The notes: generated by a model not told the origin, from the sequence alone. DNA of 35,597 nt from Synergistaceae bacterium (GCA_017445405.1 JAFSUD010000031.1:1-35597), one strand, 5' to 3'. Shown: positions 1 through 8,968, counted from the first letter of the stretch. Numbers and translations: made by a program.

Positions 1-1
1 A

Positions 2-814
2 TTTTACGACGCAAAGATTGCAAGCACGGACGGCCCTGTTTCTCTTGATGTCGTTATCGTGAACAACTCGGCGTACACACTTCCTGACACTGAGCTTAAA
101 GCAGTGTATGTTGATGAAGCATTGTGGGAGAGCGACGAGGAAATACCGTCAGCAGTATTCGGCCACTCGTTCACGATGTTCCCTTATGAGACGTACAGGA
201 TAAGAGCAGTGATTGATGATGATCTTGCTGATAATATGCGCAGAGTCGGCAAGGATAGCACGTTCTGCCATTACACGATGTTCTGGCTCGATGACCTGCT
301 CGAGGAGGCGGGAATTGTCCTGTCTGCAGATGAGAACCCGGAGCTTGAAGTTCTCAGCGGAGACGTTGAGAGTGCAGATGACGGGATAGCTTACTGCACG
401 GCGACAATCACGAGGACGTTCACCCTCTCAAGTGATACGCCCGTGTTCTGGAGAGTCAACGGAGTAGCGCAGGTTATCGACAGTTCGGAGAGCAACAGCA
501 ACGACGTATACATCTCACCTGTGAATCCGACAGAAGAAGACTTTGCGGTAACGTGGAATCCGTCGGCCGTCAAGACAGAGAGCATCGAACTCACCATAAG
601 CACGATTCCGGGGACTACACCTTTGGGCAATTACGGCTTCAGAGTGGAGACATCGGAGGACGGCGAGAACTGGGAGGCAAGAGACTTCCTAACGATTGAG
701 GCAGGGAGCATCAGCACTAACAGTTTCAGCGGCTCATCAGGCGGAGGATGTGATGCGGGATTCTCTGTGCTGGGGCTTGCGGTGGTGTTGCTCCTCAGAC
801 GCAGAACAAGATAA
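2..814 (+). CDS. Synergist-CTERM surface protein, C-terminal part
   Basis: The frame is open to the left edge, so the gene begins outside the window; only about 270 C-terminal residues are seen. The body is acidic and beta-rich looking, with no catalytic motif I recognise. The last 30 residues are diagnostic: a Ser/Gly-rich linker, SSGGGCDAGF, a hydrophobic segment (VLGLAVVLLL) and a terminal RRRTR cluster. This tripartite signal matches the Synergist-CTERM sorting domain, in which the Cys region is thought to be processed and the protein anchored at the cell surface. The protein is therefore probably exported and surface-attached; its function is unknown. A rho-independent terminator follows directly. 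Confidence 0.85.
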   Translation, partial: FYDAKIASTDGPVSLDVVIVNNSAYTLPDTELKAVYVDEALWESDEEIPSAVFGHSFTMFPYETYRIRAVIDDDLADNMRRVGKDSTFCHYTMFWLDDLLEEAGIVLSADENPELEVLSGDVESADDGIAYCTATITRTFTLSSDTPVFWRVNGVAQVIDSSESNSNDVYISPVNPTEEDFAVTWNPSAVKTESIELTISTIPGTTPLGNYGFRVETSEDGENWEARDFLTIEAGSISTNSFSGSSGGGCDAGFSVLGLAVVLLLRRRTR

Positions 815-828
815 CTCCTTTACCGAAT

Positions 829-861
829 GCAGCTCGTCTCAGAAGGCGGGCTGTTATTTTT
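829..861 (+). terminator. Terminator after the Synergist-CTERM gene
   Basis: The arms GCAGCTCG and CGGGCTGT pair over eight positions, two of them G-U, around a 10-nt loop, followed by TATTTTT. It lies 15 nt after the stop codon at 812-814. Confidence 0.55.
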
Positions 862-867
862 CTCCAC

Positions 868-895
868 AAAAAAACGGCCTCCCCCTCATTGAGGC
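868..895 (-). terminator. Terminator of the TRAP transporter operon
   Basis: Read on the minus strand, GCCTC and GAGGC form a short GC stem just after the dctM stop region, followed by a run of seven T. It is the expected end of the dctP-dctQ-dctM transcript and faces the terminator at 829-861. Confidence 0.65.
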
Positions 896-918
896 AGAAG
901 ACCGCTGTAAAGTTCATC

Positions 919-2241
919 CTATCTCAGCCAGCCCATCGACTTAATAAGTCCCGTCCAGTAAGGAAGGCTCAGAGAGATTTGCGGAATGTACGTTACGAGG
1001 AACAGGGAAATCACCATCGTGATGAATATCGGCACTATGTATCGCGTAACTCCCTCAATCTTGACGTTCGCAACTCCGCACCCAACAAACAGGCACGACC
1101 CCACAGGAGGCGTAACTGACCCTATGCCCAAGTTCAGAATCAGCATCAGGCCGAAATGTACATCGCTCATACCGATTCTGCGTGCTATCGGCAGGAAGAT
1201 AGGCACAAAGATTAGCACTGCAGGCGTAAGGTCGAGGAACATTCCCATAACAAGCAGGAACACATTCATGATGAGAAGGATAACGTACTTGTTGTTGGAC
1301 ACTCCCATAATCATACGCGATATTACGTTCGGGATTCCTGTTCTCGCCATGACGTAGGCCATAATTGACGACGCAGCTATCAGGAAAAGTATTGTTGCAG
1401 AACTCTTCATCGTGTCAGCAAGAAGGTTGTAGAGAGTCTTCAAGTCCATCTCGCGGTAGAAGGCAGCCAAGAGTCCGCAGTACAGGCACATCACGACTCC
1501 GGCCTCTGTCGCGGTGAAGATTCCCCACAGTATTCCGCCCATGACGATAATAACGGCCAAGAGCGAGGGTATCGCATCAATCCAGATTTTCAGTGCCGAG
1601 TCCTGCTCCTGAACTTCCGACTTCTTGTAGCCGAGCCTCACAGCAAGGAATATCGCCATCACAGCAACGCAAATTCCCAGCAATGCGCCGACGAAGTACC
1701 CGCCCATGAACAGCGCAGCAACGCTTACTCCGCCCGCAGTTATCGAGTAGAGAATCAGCGGCCCTGAAGGAGGAATGAGTATACCTGTCGGTGCAGAGCA
1801 GATGTTGACCGCCGCAGAGTAGTCGGGATCGTAGCCTTCATCCTTCTCGAGCGGTGAGAGGATCGACCCCATCGCCGACGTTGCCGCAACTGACGAGCCG
1901 GAGACAGCTCCGAAGAACATGTTAGCGAGGACGTTCGTAGCTGCGAGGTAGCCGGGGATTCCGCCGACGAGGAGACGTGCGAGACGGACGAGTCTTCGTG
2001 CGATGCCTCCCTTGTTCATGATGTTGCCCCCGAGTGAGAAGAAGGGCAGTGCGAGGAGGGAGAACGAGTCGAGTCCCGAGAAGCATTTCTGCGCTGCTGT
2101 GAACGCAAAGCCCTCAAGGGTAGTTACTCCGCTTGTGCACGCAGCTATTACTGATGCTATGCCTATTCCTGCTGAGATGGGCACTCCGGCAAACAGCATC
2201 ACGAAGAACGATATGAATAACACTACAACTGCTGTAATCAT
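919..2241 (-). CDS. dctM: TRAP transporter large permease (DctM)
   Basis: This 440-residue protein is hydrophobic throughout, with about 12 predicted membrane segments, as in the DctM subunit that carries substrate/Na+ symport in TRAP transporters. Family-typical stretches are visible: GNIMNKGGIARRLVRL near residues 90-105, GSSVAATSAMGSI near 115-130, IPPSGPLILY near 155-165 and LGIGSVTPPVGSCLFVGC near 370-390. Its ATG directly follows the dctQ stop, so the two are translationally coupled. Substrate cannot be read from the sequence, though DctP/DctQ/DctM systems mostly take up carboxylates or sialic acid-like compounds. Confidence 0.93.
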   Translation of the reverse strand: MITAVVVLFISFFVMLFAGVPISAGIGIASVIAACTSGVTTLEGFAFTAAQKCFSGLDSFSLLALPFFSLGGNIMNKGGIARRLVRLARLLVGGIPGYLAATNVLANMFFGAVSGSSVAATSAMGSILSPLEKDEGYDPDYSAAVNICSAPTGILIPPSGPLILYSITAGGVSVAALFMGGYFVGALLGICVAVMAIFLAVRLGYKKSEVQEQDSALKIWIDAIPSLLAVIIVMGGILWGIFTATEAGVVMCLYCGLLAAFYREMDLKTLYNLLADTMKSSATILFLIAASSIMAYVMARTGIPNVISRMIMGVSNNKYVILLIMNVFLLVMGMFLDLTPAVLIFVPIFLPIARRIGMSDVHFGLMLILNLGIGSVTPPVGSCLFVGCGVANVKIEGVTRYIVPIFITMVISLFLVTYIPQISLSLPYWTGLIKSMGWLR

Positions 2242-2718
2242 TTATGCTTCCTCCTCCTTCTTTGAGAACGCCTGAAGGTATCTTAACACTCGCGCTATCA
2301 CTATCAGCACTCCGCAGAACGGCTCTATCAGGTAAAGCGTCTTCATCGGTATGCGCATTACTGATGACACGTTCGTTGCTGTGGCAGAAAGTTTCCAGCC
2401 TCCGTAGATGAACACGTAAATCACGAAGAACAGGATGCACGCCTCGATAAACACATTCAGGATGACCTTGAAGAAACCCTTTGCTCGGTCGGTGATGAGA
2501 GTCAGGGCGAGGTGCTCATCACGGTAGAAGCAGTACGCCGAGCCTATCATGCCTGAGATTATGAGGACGTAACGCAATAATTCGTCGGTGAAGGTAGAGG
2601 GGTCTTTCAGAACCCAGCGCGAGAAAATCTGCCATGTTCCGAAAGCTACGAGAATGAACATTGAGAACGCCATCAAGAAACGCATGACGGCATCAAGTAT
2701 TTTTTCCAGAGACTTCAC
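2242..2718 (-). CDS. dctQ: TRAP transporter small permease (DctQ)
   Basis: A 158-residue membrane protein with four predicted helices and the family-typical FSRWVLKDPSTFTDELLRY motif around residues 32-50, where the W-x-DE pair lies. It forms the membrane complex with DctM. The start is a GTG (2716-2718) preceded by AAGGAGTG at suitable distance. It lies between dctP and dctM in the usual order, separated from dctP by an 87-nt gap with a hairpin. Confidence 0.9.
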   Translation of the reverse strand: MKSLEKILDAVMRFLMAFSMFILVAFGTWQIFSRWVLKDPSTFTDELLRYVLIISGMIGSAYCFYRDEHLALTLITDRAKGFFKVILNVFIEACILFFVIYVFIYGGWKLSATATNVSSVMRIPMKTLYLIEPFCGVLIVIARVLRYLQAFSKKEEEA

Positions 2719-2740
2719 GAATAATCACTCCTTCTTGAGA

Positions 2741-2778
2741 CAAAACAGCGGCCTCACACCGTTATGATGTCAAGCCGC
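2741..2778 (-). terminator. Intercistronic hairpin between dctP and dctQ
   Basis: Read on the minus strand, GCGGC and GCCGC flank a 21-nt loop and are followed by TGTTTTG. It sits between the dctP stop and the dctQ ribosome-binding site, where it could attenuate readthrough or protect the dctP message so that binding protein exceeds permease. The T-run is short, so partial termination is more likely than a full stop. Confidence 0.45.
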
Positions 2779-2805
2779 ATAATTCACTAATCACTTCACT
2801 AACAA

Positions 2806-3780
2806 TTACTGTGCTGCCTGTATGCGCTCAACGAATGAGTATGTTGCAGGTTCGGCAGTCTTCAGCTTCTCGTAAAGCGGTGCTACTGCGTTCTGGAATG
2901 CAGGCTTGTCTACGTCAGTTACGTACTCTACCTTGCCCTCAACCTGAGCCTTCACGTCCTCCTCAAACTTTGCCCACAGTCCGCGATAATTCGTTACCAT
3001 GTCCGCAGCCGTCTTCAGCATCACGTCTTTCTGTGCGTCGCTCATGTCCGCCCAGACTTTCGAGCTGATTACGATAACGTCGGGAATCATCGTGTGCTCG
3101 TCGTAGCAGTAGTACTTCGTTACGTCGGCGTGGTCTCTAAGTGCCGTGATGTTGTTCTCTGCTCCGTCGATGACTCCCTGCTGCATTCCGGTGTAGATGT
3201 CGCTGTAGCCCATGACTGTAGCACTTCCTCCGAAAGCGTTCATCATGTCAATAGCCATCTGCGAATCCATTGTGCGGATCTTCAGGCCCTTGAGGTCTGC
3301 AGGCGTGCGTACTGCCTTGTTCGCAGTGTAGAAGCATCTCGTCCCCGACTCGAGCCACGCTATGCCGATGAAGCCGTCCTTCTCGGTGAGGCTGTAGAGG
3401 TCTCTTCCTATCTCGCCGTTCATGACGTTATAGAGGTGGTCTTTGTCCCTGAAAACGTAGGGCACTGATACGCAGTTCCATGCTCCGGCAAAGTTCGCGA
3501 GAGTTCCGGCGGAGACTTTGGTCATCTCGAGCTGTGAGGCCTGAATCTGAGACACGCAGTCCGCTTCTGAGCCGAGCTGTCCGTTCGGGATGATGTTAAT
3601 GCTGATTGAGCCGTTGGAGGCAGCATTTACGGCTTCTGCCCACTCGGTCATGGCGATATGTACGGCGTGGTCTTCAGCGAGGTTGTGGGCGAGAGTGAGG
3701 AAGAAACTTTTTTCTGCGGCCATGCTTACGGACGCTGCGAGCATAACCAGACAAAGCGATAATGCGAGAATTTTTCTCAT
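2806..3780 (-). CDS. dctP: TRAP transporter substrate-binding protein (DctP)
   Basis: The 324-residue protein starts with a signal peptide (MRKILALSLCLVMLAASVSMA), then FFLTLAHNLAEDHAVHIAM, a DctP-type N-terminal lobe. GLKIRTMDSQMAIDMMNAFG (about 155-175) contains the conserved arginine that binds the substrate carboxylate in DctP proteins, and MQQGVIDGAENN (about 188-199) is a family hallmark. It works in the periplasm and delivers substrate to DctQM, encoded downstream. An AAGGAGG sequence precedes the ATG. Confidence 0.94.
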   Translation of the reverse strand: MRKILALSLCLVMLAASVSMAAEKSFFLTLAHNLAEDHAVHIAMTEWAEAVNAASNGSISINIIPNGQLGSEADCVSQIQASQLEMTKVSAGTLANFAGAWNCVSVPYVFRDKDHLYNVMNGEIGRDLYSLTEKDGFIGIAWLESGTRCFYTANKAVRTPADLKGLKIRTMDSQMAIDMMNAFGGSATVMGYSDIYTGMQQGVIDGAENNITALRDHADVTKYYCYDEHTMIPDVIVISSKVWADMSDAQKDVMLKTAADMVTNYRGLWAKFEEDVKAQVEGKVEYVTDVDKPAFQNAVAPLYEKLKTAEPATYSFVERIQAAQ

Positions 3781-3867
3781 GTTACAGAGATTCCTCCTTA
3801 AGATATGAATTATGTGATTTGGGTGATGTGAGTATAGCAGACTCGGATTCAGAATGCATAGTTAGAA

Positions 3868-4455
3868 TTACGAGATAGCACGTATCACCCTGCACGGAAC
3901 TCCTGCCGCAAAACTGTTAGCCGGGATGTCGCGCGTTACTACACTTCCTGCTCCGATTACGCACCCGTCGCCGATTGTTACTCCGCCGGTTACTGTTACG
4001 CTGCCTGCAAGCCAGCAGTTATTGCCGATAGTTATGGGCTTGGCCGCCTCGAGCATCTCAGCCTCTCCGTCAGCGTTGATGTGCGGATTCCTGTCCTGCC
4101 AGCGCATGGGGTGAGTCGGAGTCAGCAGTGATACATTTGTGCCTATCAGGACATTATCGCCAATCCTCACAGGACACACATCAAGAACAGTGAAGTTGAA
4201 ATTTGCGTAAAAGCCTTTGCCGATGTACGTGTTCACCCCGTAGTCGAAATATACCGGCCCCTGAAGGTAAAGGTAGTCATCAAATGTTGCGTTGGGCAGA
4301 AGCTCATGCAGTATCCTGTAACGTGCTTCCTCGTCCGTGTCGTACAGCTTGTTGTAGTCCGCGCAGAGCCTGTGTGCCTTCGTCCTGAGAGCATAAAGTT
4401 CATCATCTGCAGGGTTGTATAGTTCACCGCGTATCATCTTCTCAAATTCACTCAT
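3868..4455 (-). CDS. Sugar O-acetyltransferase, maltose acetyltransferase type
   Basis: The 195-residue protein has an N-terminal Mac domain (EKMIRGELYNPADDELYALR, about 4-23) and a left-handed beta-helix hexapeptide-repeat domain. The catalytic region LLTPTHPMRWQDR (about 110-122) has the expected histidine, and repeated IGDN/IGNN/IGDG units follow. Such CoA-dependent enzymes acetylate the 6-OH of maltose, glucose or galactosides in the cytoplasm; the natural acceptor is often unknown (NodL/LacA/Maa relatives). It is transcribed divergently from the GntP permease and lies behind the TRAP genes on the same strand with an 87-nt gap. Confidence 0.9.
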   Translation of the reverse strand: MSEFEKMIRGELYNPADDELYALRTKAHRLCADYNKLYDTDEEARYRILHELLPNATFDDYLYLQGPVYFDYGVNTYIGKGFYANFNFTVLDVCPVRIGDNVLIGTNVSLLTPTHPMRWQDRNPHINADGEAEMLEAAKPITIGNNCWLAGSVTVTGGVTIGDGCVIGAGSVVTRDIPANSFAAGVPCRVIRAIS

Positions 4456-4550
4456 TAATTCTTCACGCGCCTTTCATTTGTGGATAAGGTATAATTCTAC
4501 ACACTAAGTATCCATTCACACAAGCATTAATAAAGGAGGAAATTTTTGCA

Positions 4551-5915
4551 ATGGTTCAAGGCCCAATGTTAGTACTTATTCTTGTAGCCGCAATTATACT
4601 CATGGTGCTGCTCATCTCTAAGATGAAGTTTCACCCGTTCGTCGCCCTGTTCGCTGTCGCTCTGGCAATGGGACTCGCGGTCAGAATGTCCCCGGCTAAA
4701 GTCCTCGATACCATCCTCAATGGTTTCGGCGGAACATGCAGAGGCATCGGCATAGTTATTCTTCTCGGCACAATCATCGGCGCAATGCTCGAGAAGTCCG
4801 GAGCTGCCCTCACAATGGCTGATTCAGTCCTAAAGGTCGTCGGCGAAAAACGTCCCGCCCTCGCAATGAGCCTCATCGGCTGGGTAGTCTCTATCCCTGT
4901 GTTCTGCGACTCGGGATTCGTCATCCTGTCCTCGCTCAACAAGTCATTAGCACGCAGAAGCAAAGTCAGGCTCTCCGTCATGGCTATTGCGTTATCCACA
5001 GGACTTTACGCTACACACACTCTCGTTCCTCCGACACCCGGCCCCATCGCTGCAGCTAATGAGCTTCATGCAGATCTCGGAATGGTCATCATGTGGGGAA
5101 TAGGCGTGTCCATCGTGTCAGTTCTTGCAGGGTACATCTATGCATTAATCGCAGGCCCGCATCTTCCTGTACCGTTCGACGACAACCAGGCAGCAGGAGA
5201 ATCCTATGAAGACCTCAAGGCCAAGTACGGCAAGCTCCCGAGCGCGTTCAAGTCGTTTGCTCCGATTCTGATACCGTTAATCTTAATCGCGTTCAGTTCG
5301 TTCATCAGCTACCCGTCAACTCTCGCAAAGATAGGCGGAAAAGAATCTACGCTCTATGTTGTCTCGACATTCTTGGGCAACCCGGTAATCGCTCTGTCAA
5401 TAGGCGTAGTGCTGTGCTTCTTCCTTGCCCCGTTCACTGAGGAAGTAACCAACGGCTGGATCGGCGAGGGCGTGAAGGACGGCGCAAACATCATCATGAT
5501 CACTGCTGCAGGAGGCGGACTCGGAGCAGTCATCGCTGCCTCTGGAGTCGGAAATTACATCGGCGAGGCGTTATCGAGCTACAACTTCGGAATCTTCCTG
5601 CCGTTCATCATTGCTGCAGCACTCAAGACAGCTCAAGGCTCATCAACTGTAGCTATCGTTACGACAGCGCAGATTATTGCTCCGATGCTCGGCTCTCTGG
5701 GACTCGGTGCTCCTATGGGGGCAGTCCTCGCGACTCTGGCTATCGGCTCGGGCGCAATGGTCGTGTCTCACGCAAACGACTCGTATTTCTGGGTAGTTAC
5801 TCAGTTCTCGGATATGGATCTCAACACGGCGTATAAGGCTCAGACAATGGCGACACTGATTCAGGGAGTTGTGGCGGTCTTGGCCATCTACGGAATTTCC
5901 CTGTACATGCTGTAA
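4551..5915 (+). CDS. GntP family permease (gluconate-type H+ symporter)
   Basis: A 454-residue membrane protein of usual GntP length. Recognisable stretches are GFGGTCRGIGIVILLGTIIGAMLEKSG (begins near 58; split by family into the GIG and GTIIG motifs), PVFCDSGFVIL near 115-125, THTLVPPTPGPIAA near 155-168, and GSGAMVVSHANDSYFWVV near 400-417, all conserved in gluconate/fructuronate/serine carriers. It probably imports a sugar acid or hydroxy acid with protons. A strong AAAGGAGG lies upstream of the ATG. The nearby phosphohexomutase does not fix its substrate. A good terminator follows. Confidence 0.93.
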   Translation: MVQGPMLVLILVAAIILMVLLISKMKFHPFVALFAVALAMGLAVRMSPAKVLDTILNGFGGTCRGIGIVILLGTIIGAMLEKSGAALTMADSVLKVVGEKRPALAMSLIGWVVSIPVFCDSGFVILSSLNKSLARRSKVRLSVMAIALSTGLYATHTLVPPTPGPIAAANELHADLGMVIMWGIGVSIVSVLAGYIYALIAGPHLPVPFDDNQAAGESYEDLKAKYGKLPSAFKSFAPILIPLILIAFSSFISYPSTLAKIGGKESTLYVVSTFLGNPVIALSIGVVLCFFLAPFTEEVTNGWIGEGVKDGANIIMITAAGGGLGAVIAASGVGNYIGEALSSYNFGIFLPFIIAAALKTAQGSSTVAIVTTAQIIAPMLGSLGLGAPMGAVLATLAIGSGAMVVSHANDSYFWVVTQFSDMDLNTAYKAQTMATLIQGVVAVLAIYGISLYML

Positions 5916-5933
5916 GGCTGCTGCTGGTAACCG

Positions 5934-5970
5934 GCGGGTAGTGGACGTAATGATTCACTGCCCGCTTTTT
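5934..5970 (+). terminator. Terminator after the GntP permease gene
   Basis: GCGGGTAGTGGA pairs with TCACTGCCCGC apart from one or two mismatches, followed by TTTTT. It separates the permease gene from the phosphohexomutase operon that begins at 5998. Confidence 0.8.
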
Positions 5971-5997
5971 CTGCTGAAAGGATGGAGAATATAAATC

Positions 5998-7374
5998 ATG
6001 AACAAGAATATATTTCGCGAATACGACATACGTGGCAATGCAGAACATGACCTCACGGACGAGACAGTCCGGCTCATTGGGAAGGCTTATGCTTCGTGGC
6101 TGATACGCAATGACGTAACTTCAGGAGTAACCATCGGAGGCGATGCAAGACTCTCAACTCCGCGCATAAAGTCCGCAATGATTGAGGGCATACTATCTAC
6201 AGGCCTCAGCGTTATTGACGTGGGACTCGTTACGACACCGATGCTTTACTGGAGCCTGATTCGCTTCGGACTCGACGGCGGAGTCATGATCACCGGCTCG
6301 CACAATCCTTCCGACATGAACGGCCTCAAGCTCTGCTACCAGCACGGGACTCTATGGGGCGACGAGGTCAGGCTGATTCACCAGATAGCGGAAGCCGGAA
6401 ATTTTGAGTCAGGGCAGGGGAAACTCACTCACGCACACATTGATGATGAATACCTGAAAATGTTAGTCTCACACTTCATCCTTCCGTTCAACAAACGCTT
6501 CAAGATAGTGTGCGACTCCGGCAACGGCGCGGCAGGCCCGACAGCACGCAAATACTTTGAGATGCTCGGCTGTGAAGTAATCTCGCTCTTCGACGAACCA
6601 GACGGACATTTTCCGAATCATCACCCCGACCCTCAGAAGCGCGAGAACCTCACCGCGTTAATCGACAGAGTCATGGCAGAGAAGGCAGATGTCGGCTTTG
6701 CGTTCGACGGAGACGCTGACAGACTCGGAGTCGTTGATGACGCAGGGAACGTGATAGCCGGAGACAGATTAATGGCGTTGTACTGGGCTGACATTCTGAG
6801 AGACCATCAGGGAGCAGAGGTAATCGTCGAGCCGAAATGCAGCATGGTTCTTCCTGAGACGGCAGAGAAGCTTGGGGGCAAGCCGTTTTTCTGGAAGTCC
6901 GGCCACTCTGTCATCAAGGCAAAGATGCGCGAGATGGGAGCACTCTTCGCAGGGGAATACTCGGGGCACATGTTCTTTGCCGATGAATTTTTCGGACATG
7001 ATGATGCGTTCTACTCTGCAGGAAGATTACTGCGCATACTCTCAGACAGGCAGCACCCGTTATCAAGGCTCATGCTTGCGTTCCCTGTTTACCCGTCAAC
7101 TGAGGAGATACGCATTCCGTGTGATGATGATGTGAAGTTCCAGACTGTGGAGAGAATCACAGCTAAGGCAATGGCAGAGCATGAAGTGAGCGACCTCGAC
7201 GGAGCACGGATAATCTACCCTGACGGCTGGGGACTCATCCGGGCATCGAACACTCAGCCGGTGATAGTCCTGCGCTGTGAAGGCCGAAATCAGCAGGCAC
7301 TCGAGGCAATCATGAATGACGTGAAGGCTCGGGTCTTGGCAGAAGGACTCCCGGATTTCGCATGGACATTCTAG
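5998..7374 (+). CDS. Phosphomannomutase/phosphoglucomutase
   Basis: A 458-residue alpha-D-phosphohexomutase that interconverts hexose 6- and 1-phosphates, feeding nucleotide sugars for glycan synthesis. All four family sites are visible: FREYDIRG at the N terminus, the phosphoserine loop TGSHNPSDMNGLK near 98-110, the metal loop DGDADR near 240-245, and the sugar-recognition loop GEYSGH near 320-325. The C-terminal phosphate-binding segment RASNTQPVIVLRCEG is near 420-434. This combination is closest to AlgC/ManB-type PMM/PGM enzymes. Its last 13 nt overlap the trmB start, so the genes are cotranslated. Confidence 0.93.
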   Translation: MNKNIFREYDIRGNAEHDLTDETVRLIGKAYASWLIRNDVTSGVTIGGDARLSTPRIKSAMIEGILSTGLSVIDVGLVTTPMLYWSLIRFGLDGGVMITGSHNPSDMNGLKLCYQHGTLWGDEVRLIHQIAEAGNFESGQGKLTHAHIDDEYLKMLVSHFILPFNKRFKIVCDSGNGAAGPTARKYFEMLGCEVISLFDEPDGHFPNHHPDPQKRENLTALIDRVMAEKADVGFAFDGDADRLGVVDDAGNVIAGDRLMALYWADILRDHQGAEVIVEPKCSMVLPETAEKLGGKPFFWKSGHSVIKAKMREMGALFAGEYSGHMFFADEFFGHDDAFYSAGRLLRILSDRQHPLSRLMLAFPVYPSTEEIRIPCDDDVKFQTVERITAKAMAEHEVSDLDGARIIYPDGWGLIRASNTQPVIVLRCEGRNQQALEAIMNDVKARVLAEGLPDFAWTF

Positions 7375-8294
7375 ACGCGACGGTCAGAGCAAAGCCGCAG
7401 TACGGAGTTATCCTCACGAGGCCGGGACTTCCGCTCAAGACTCCCGAACGCTCGCAGCTCGAGATCGGCTTCGGCAACGGAGAGTACACAGTCCAGTACG
7501 CAGAGGCTCACCCGGACGTGATGCTCTACGGAGTCGAGATTTCGGGAGCGTGCGTCCTGAAGTGTGCGAGGCGTGCAGCGGGACTCGGCAACCTCCGAAT
7601 CATCAACACTGACGCGAGATACATGCTGCGTGAATTATTCCGTGATGAGTCTCTGGAGCGTATATTCATGCAGTTTCCTTGTCCGTGGTCAAAGAATGCT
7701 GATGCTCACAGGCGCGTTACTGCTAAGGACTTTGCGGACGGCCTCGCTGCTGTGCTGAAAGTTGGGGGAACGTTCGAGATGCTGACTGATGACGAGCTTT
7801 ATTCTCAGGAGGTGCGTAACGTTCTCGGAAGTCATGAGGCACTGACACTCTCAGGCTACGAGGTCAGCCCCAAGCGTGAAATCACGACGAAATACGAGCG
7901 GAAGTGGCTTGATGAGGGCAAGAATATTTACCGTGTGTCATTCACGAAGACGCGGGCGTTTAGCGCAGAGAGGAGGACAGAGCAGGAGATGCACATAAAG
8001 ATAGATAATCCGGTGAACGGCCAAGAGCTGGACTCATTGCGGAACATTGAGGGCAGGGACGAGAGGCATAATGCGTTCTGGAAGTTCGGGAGGGCGTTTA
8101 GTGATGGGGATAGCTATTTGCTGGAGACACTCACGAGCGACGATGAATTTATGCAGGAGTTCTACATCATGATACTTCCCAGAGACGGAGGATCGCTCTT
8201 GAGGCTCGACAAGACGGCATCAGCTTTCCTGACTCCGGCGGTGAGGTCGGCAATCTCTGACGCTGCGGAGAGACTCTCACATGAAGGACGTTAG
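7362..8294 (+). CDS. trmB: tRNA (guanine-N7)-methyltransferase with C-terminal extension
   Basis: This enzyme makes m7G46 in tRNA using S-adenosylmethionine. The SAM-binding motif LEIGFGNGEY lies near residues 30-39, GVEISG follows near 56-61, and the post-motif IFMQFPCPWSKNADAHRR lies near 104-121. The family norm for that last motif is FPDPWPKKRHxKRR, so the Asp is replaced by Cys here. The protein is 310 residues, about 90-100 longer than ordinary TrmB; residues after about 208 form an unrecognised acidic extension. It overlaps the upstream mutase by 13 nt and rsmD by 14 nt. Confidence 0.88.
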   Translation: MDILDATVRAKPQYGVILTRPGLPLKTPERSQLEIGFGNGEYTVQYAEAHPDVMLYGVEISGACVLKCARRAAGLGNLRIINTDARYMLRELFRDESLERIFMQFPCPWSKNADAHRRVTAKDFADGLAAVLKVGGTFEMLTDDELYSQEVRNVLGSHEALTLSGYEVSPKREITTKYERKWLDEGKNIYRVSFTKTRAFSAERRTEQEMHIKIDNPVNGQELDSLRNIEGRDERHNAFWKFGRAFSDGDSYLLETLTSDDEFMQEFYIMILPRDGGSLLRLDKTASAFLTPAVRSAISDAAERLSHEGR

Positions 8295-8775
8295 GCCGAC
8301 TTCGGGTCGTGTAGTCTCTGCACTGTTCAGCATACTAGGCGGTAAAGTCGGGGGAGCGAGGTTTCTTGACCTTTTCGCAGGAACGGGACGCGTGGGACTC
8401 GAGGCTCTGAGGCGCGGAGCAGAGTCCTGCGTGTTCGTTGAGAGCGTGAAATCACGTGCGGAAGAGATCCGGAAGTCTGCAGGAGAGTCTCTCGTCCTGA
8501 GTCTCGAGGTAAGGCGGGCTGTCTCATGGCTCGTGAAGCGTAACATGACGTTCGACGTGATATTTGCAGATCCGCCTTACTGCTCGGGATGGTGCGAGAC
8601 TCTCCCGTCTCTCCCGAACTTGGCCGGACTCTTCGCTCCTGATGCTGTGATGGTGATTGAGCACTCTTCACGCGAACCTCTGGCTCTCTCTGACAACCCG
8701 AACTCGTTAATGATTGATTCTGTGAGGGATTACGGCGAGACATGCCTGACGTTCCTGAAACAGGCTCAAGAATGA
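8281..8775 (+). CDS. rsmD: 16S rRNA (guanine966-N2)-methyltransferase
   Basis: RsmD methylates G966 of 16S rRNA in the small subunit. The 164-residue protein has the N-terminal VRPTSGRVVSALFSIL segment, the SAM motif FLDLFAGTGRVGLEALRRGA (about 28-47) and the catalytic DPPY motif near 97-100. The start ATG lies inside the trmB end (14-nt overlap). It is slightly shorter than usual RsmD (about 180-190). Its stop codon touches a transposase remnant on the other strand. Confidence 0.92.
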   Translation: MKDVRPTSGRVVSALFSILGGKVGGARFLDLFAGTGRVGLEALRRGAESCVFVESVKSRAEEIRKSAGESLVLSLEVRRAVSWLVKRNMTFDVIFADPPYCSGWCETLPSLPNLAGLFAPDAVMVIEHSSREPLALSDNPNSLMIDSVRDYGETCLTFLKQAQE

Positions 8776-8968
8776 AGTGTTTAGTTACTCTCTTGTACTC
8801 CTTTATCTGTGCGGGGAGCTTGCGTTTTCGTGTGATTAATACTCCGTCGTCGTCCAGCCTGCCCAGATAACGCTGCTTATTTCTGGGCCTGCCTTTCTTG
8901 TTCCGGTAACTTCTGCCCTCGTAAATGTAGATTGCCTTCTTCACTTGACGGCGTATAATATAGCTCAT
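8776..8968 (-). pseudogene. Transposase N-terminal remnant (IS1634/IS4-like)
   Basis: On the minus strand an ATG at 8966-8968, preceded by GAAGGTG at good distance, opens a basic frame that begins MSYIIRRQVKKAIYIYEG and continues with RSYRNKKGRPRNKQRYLGRL and PAQIKEYKRVTKHFI. The pattern 'Y-x-Y-E-x-x-S-Y ... R-x-x-x-x-Y-L-G-x-L' resembles the N-terminal domain of IS1634-type DDE transposases. After about 64 residues the frame runs antisense into rsmD, where it has no transposase features, so the catalytic part is lost. Family assignment is from pattern recall, not a search. Confidence 0.5.

Noticed and set aside
8327..8775. Minus-strand open frame continuing from the transposase remnant
   Set aside because: It is antisense to a clear rsmD, and the translated part has no transposase motif; only the first 64 codons outside rsmD look real.
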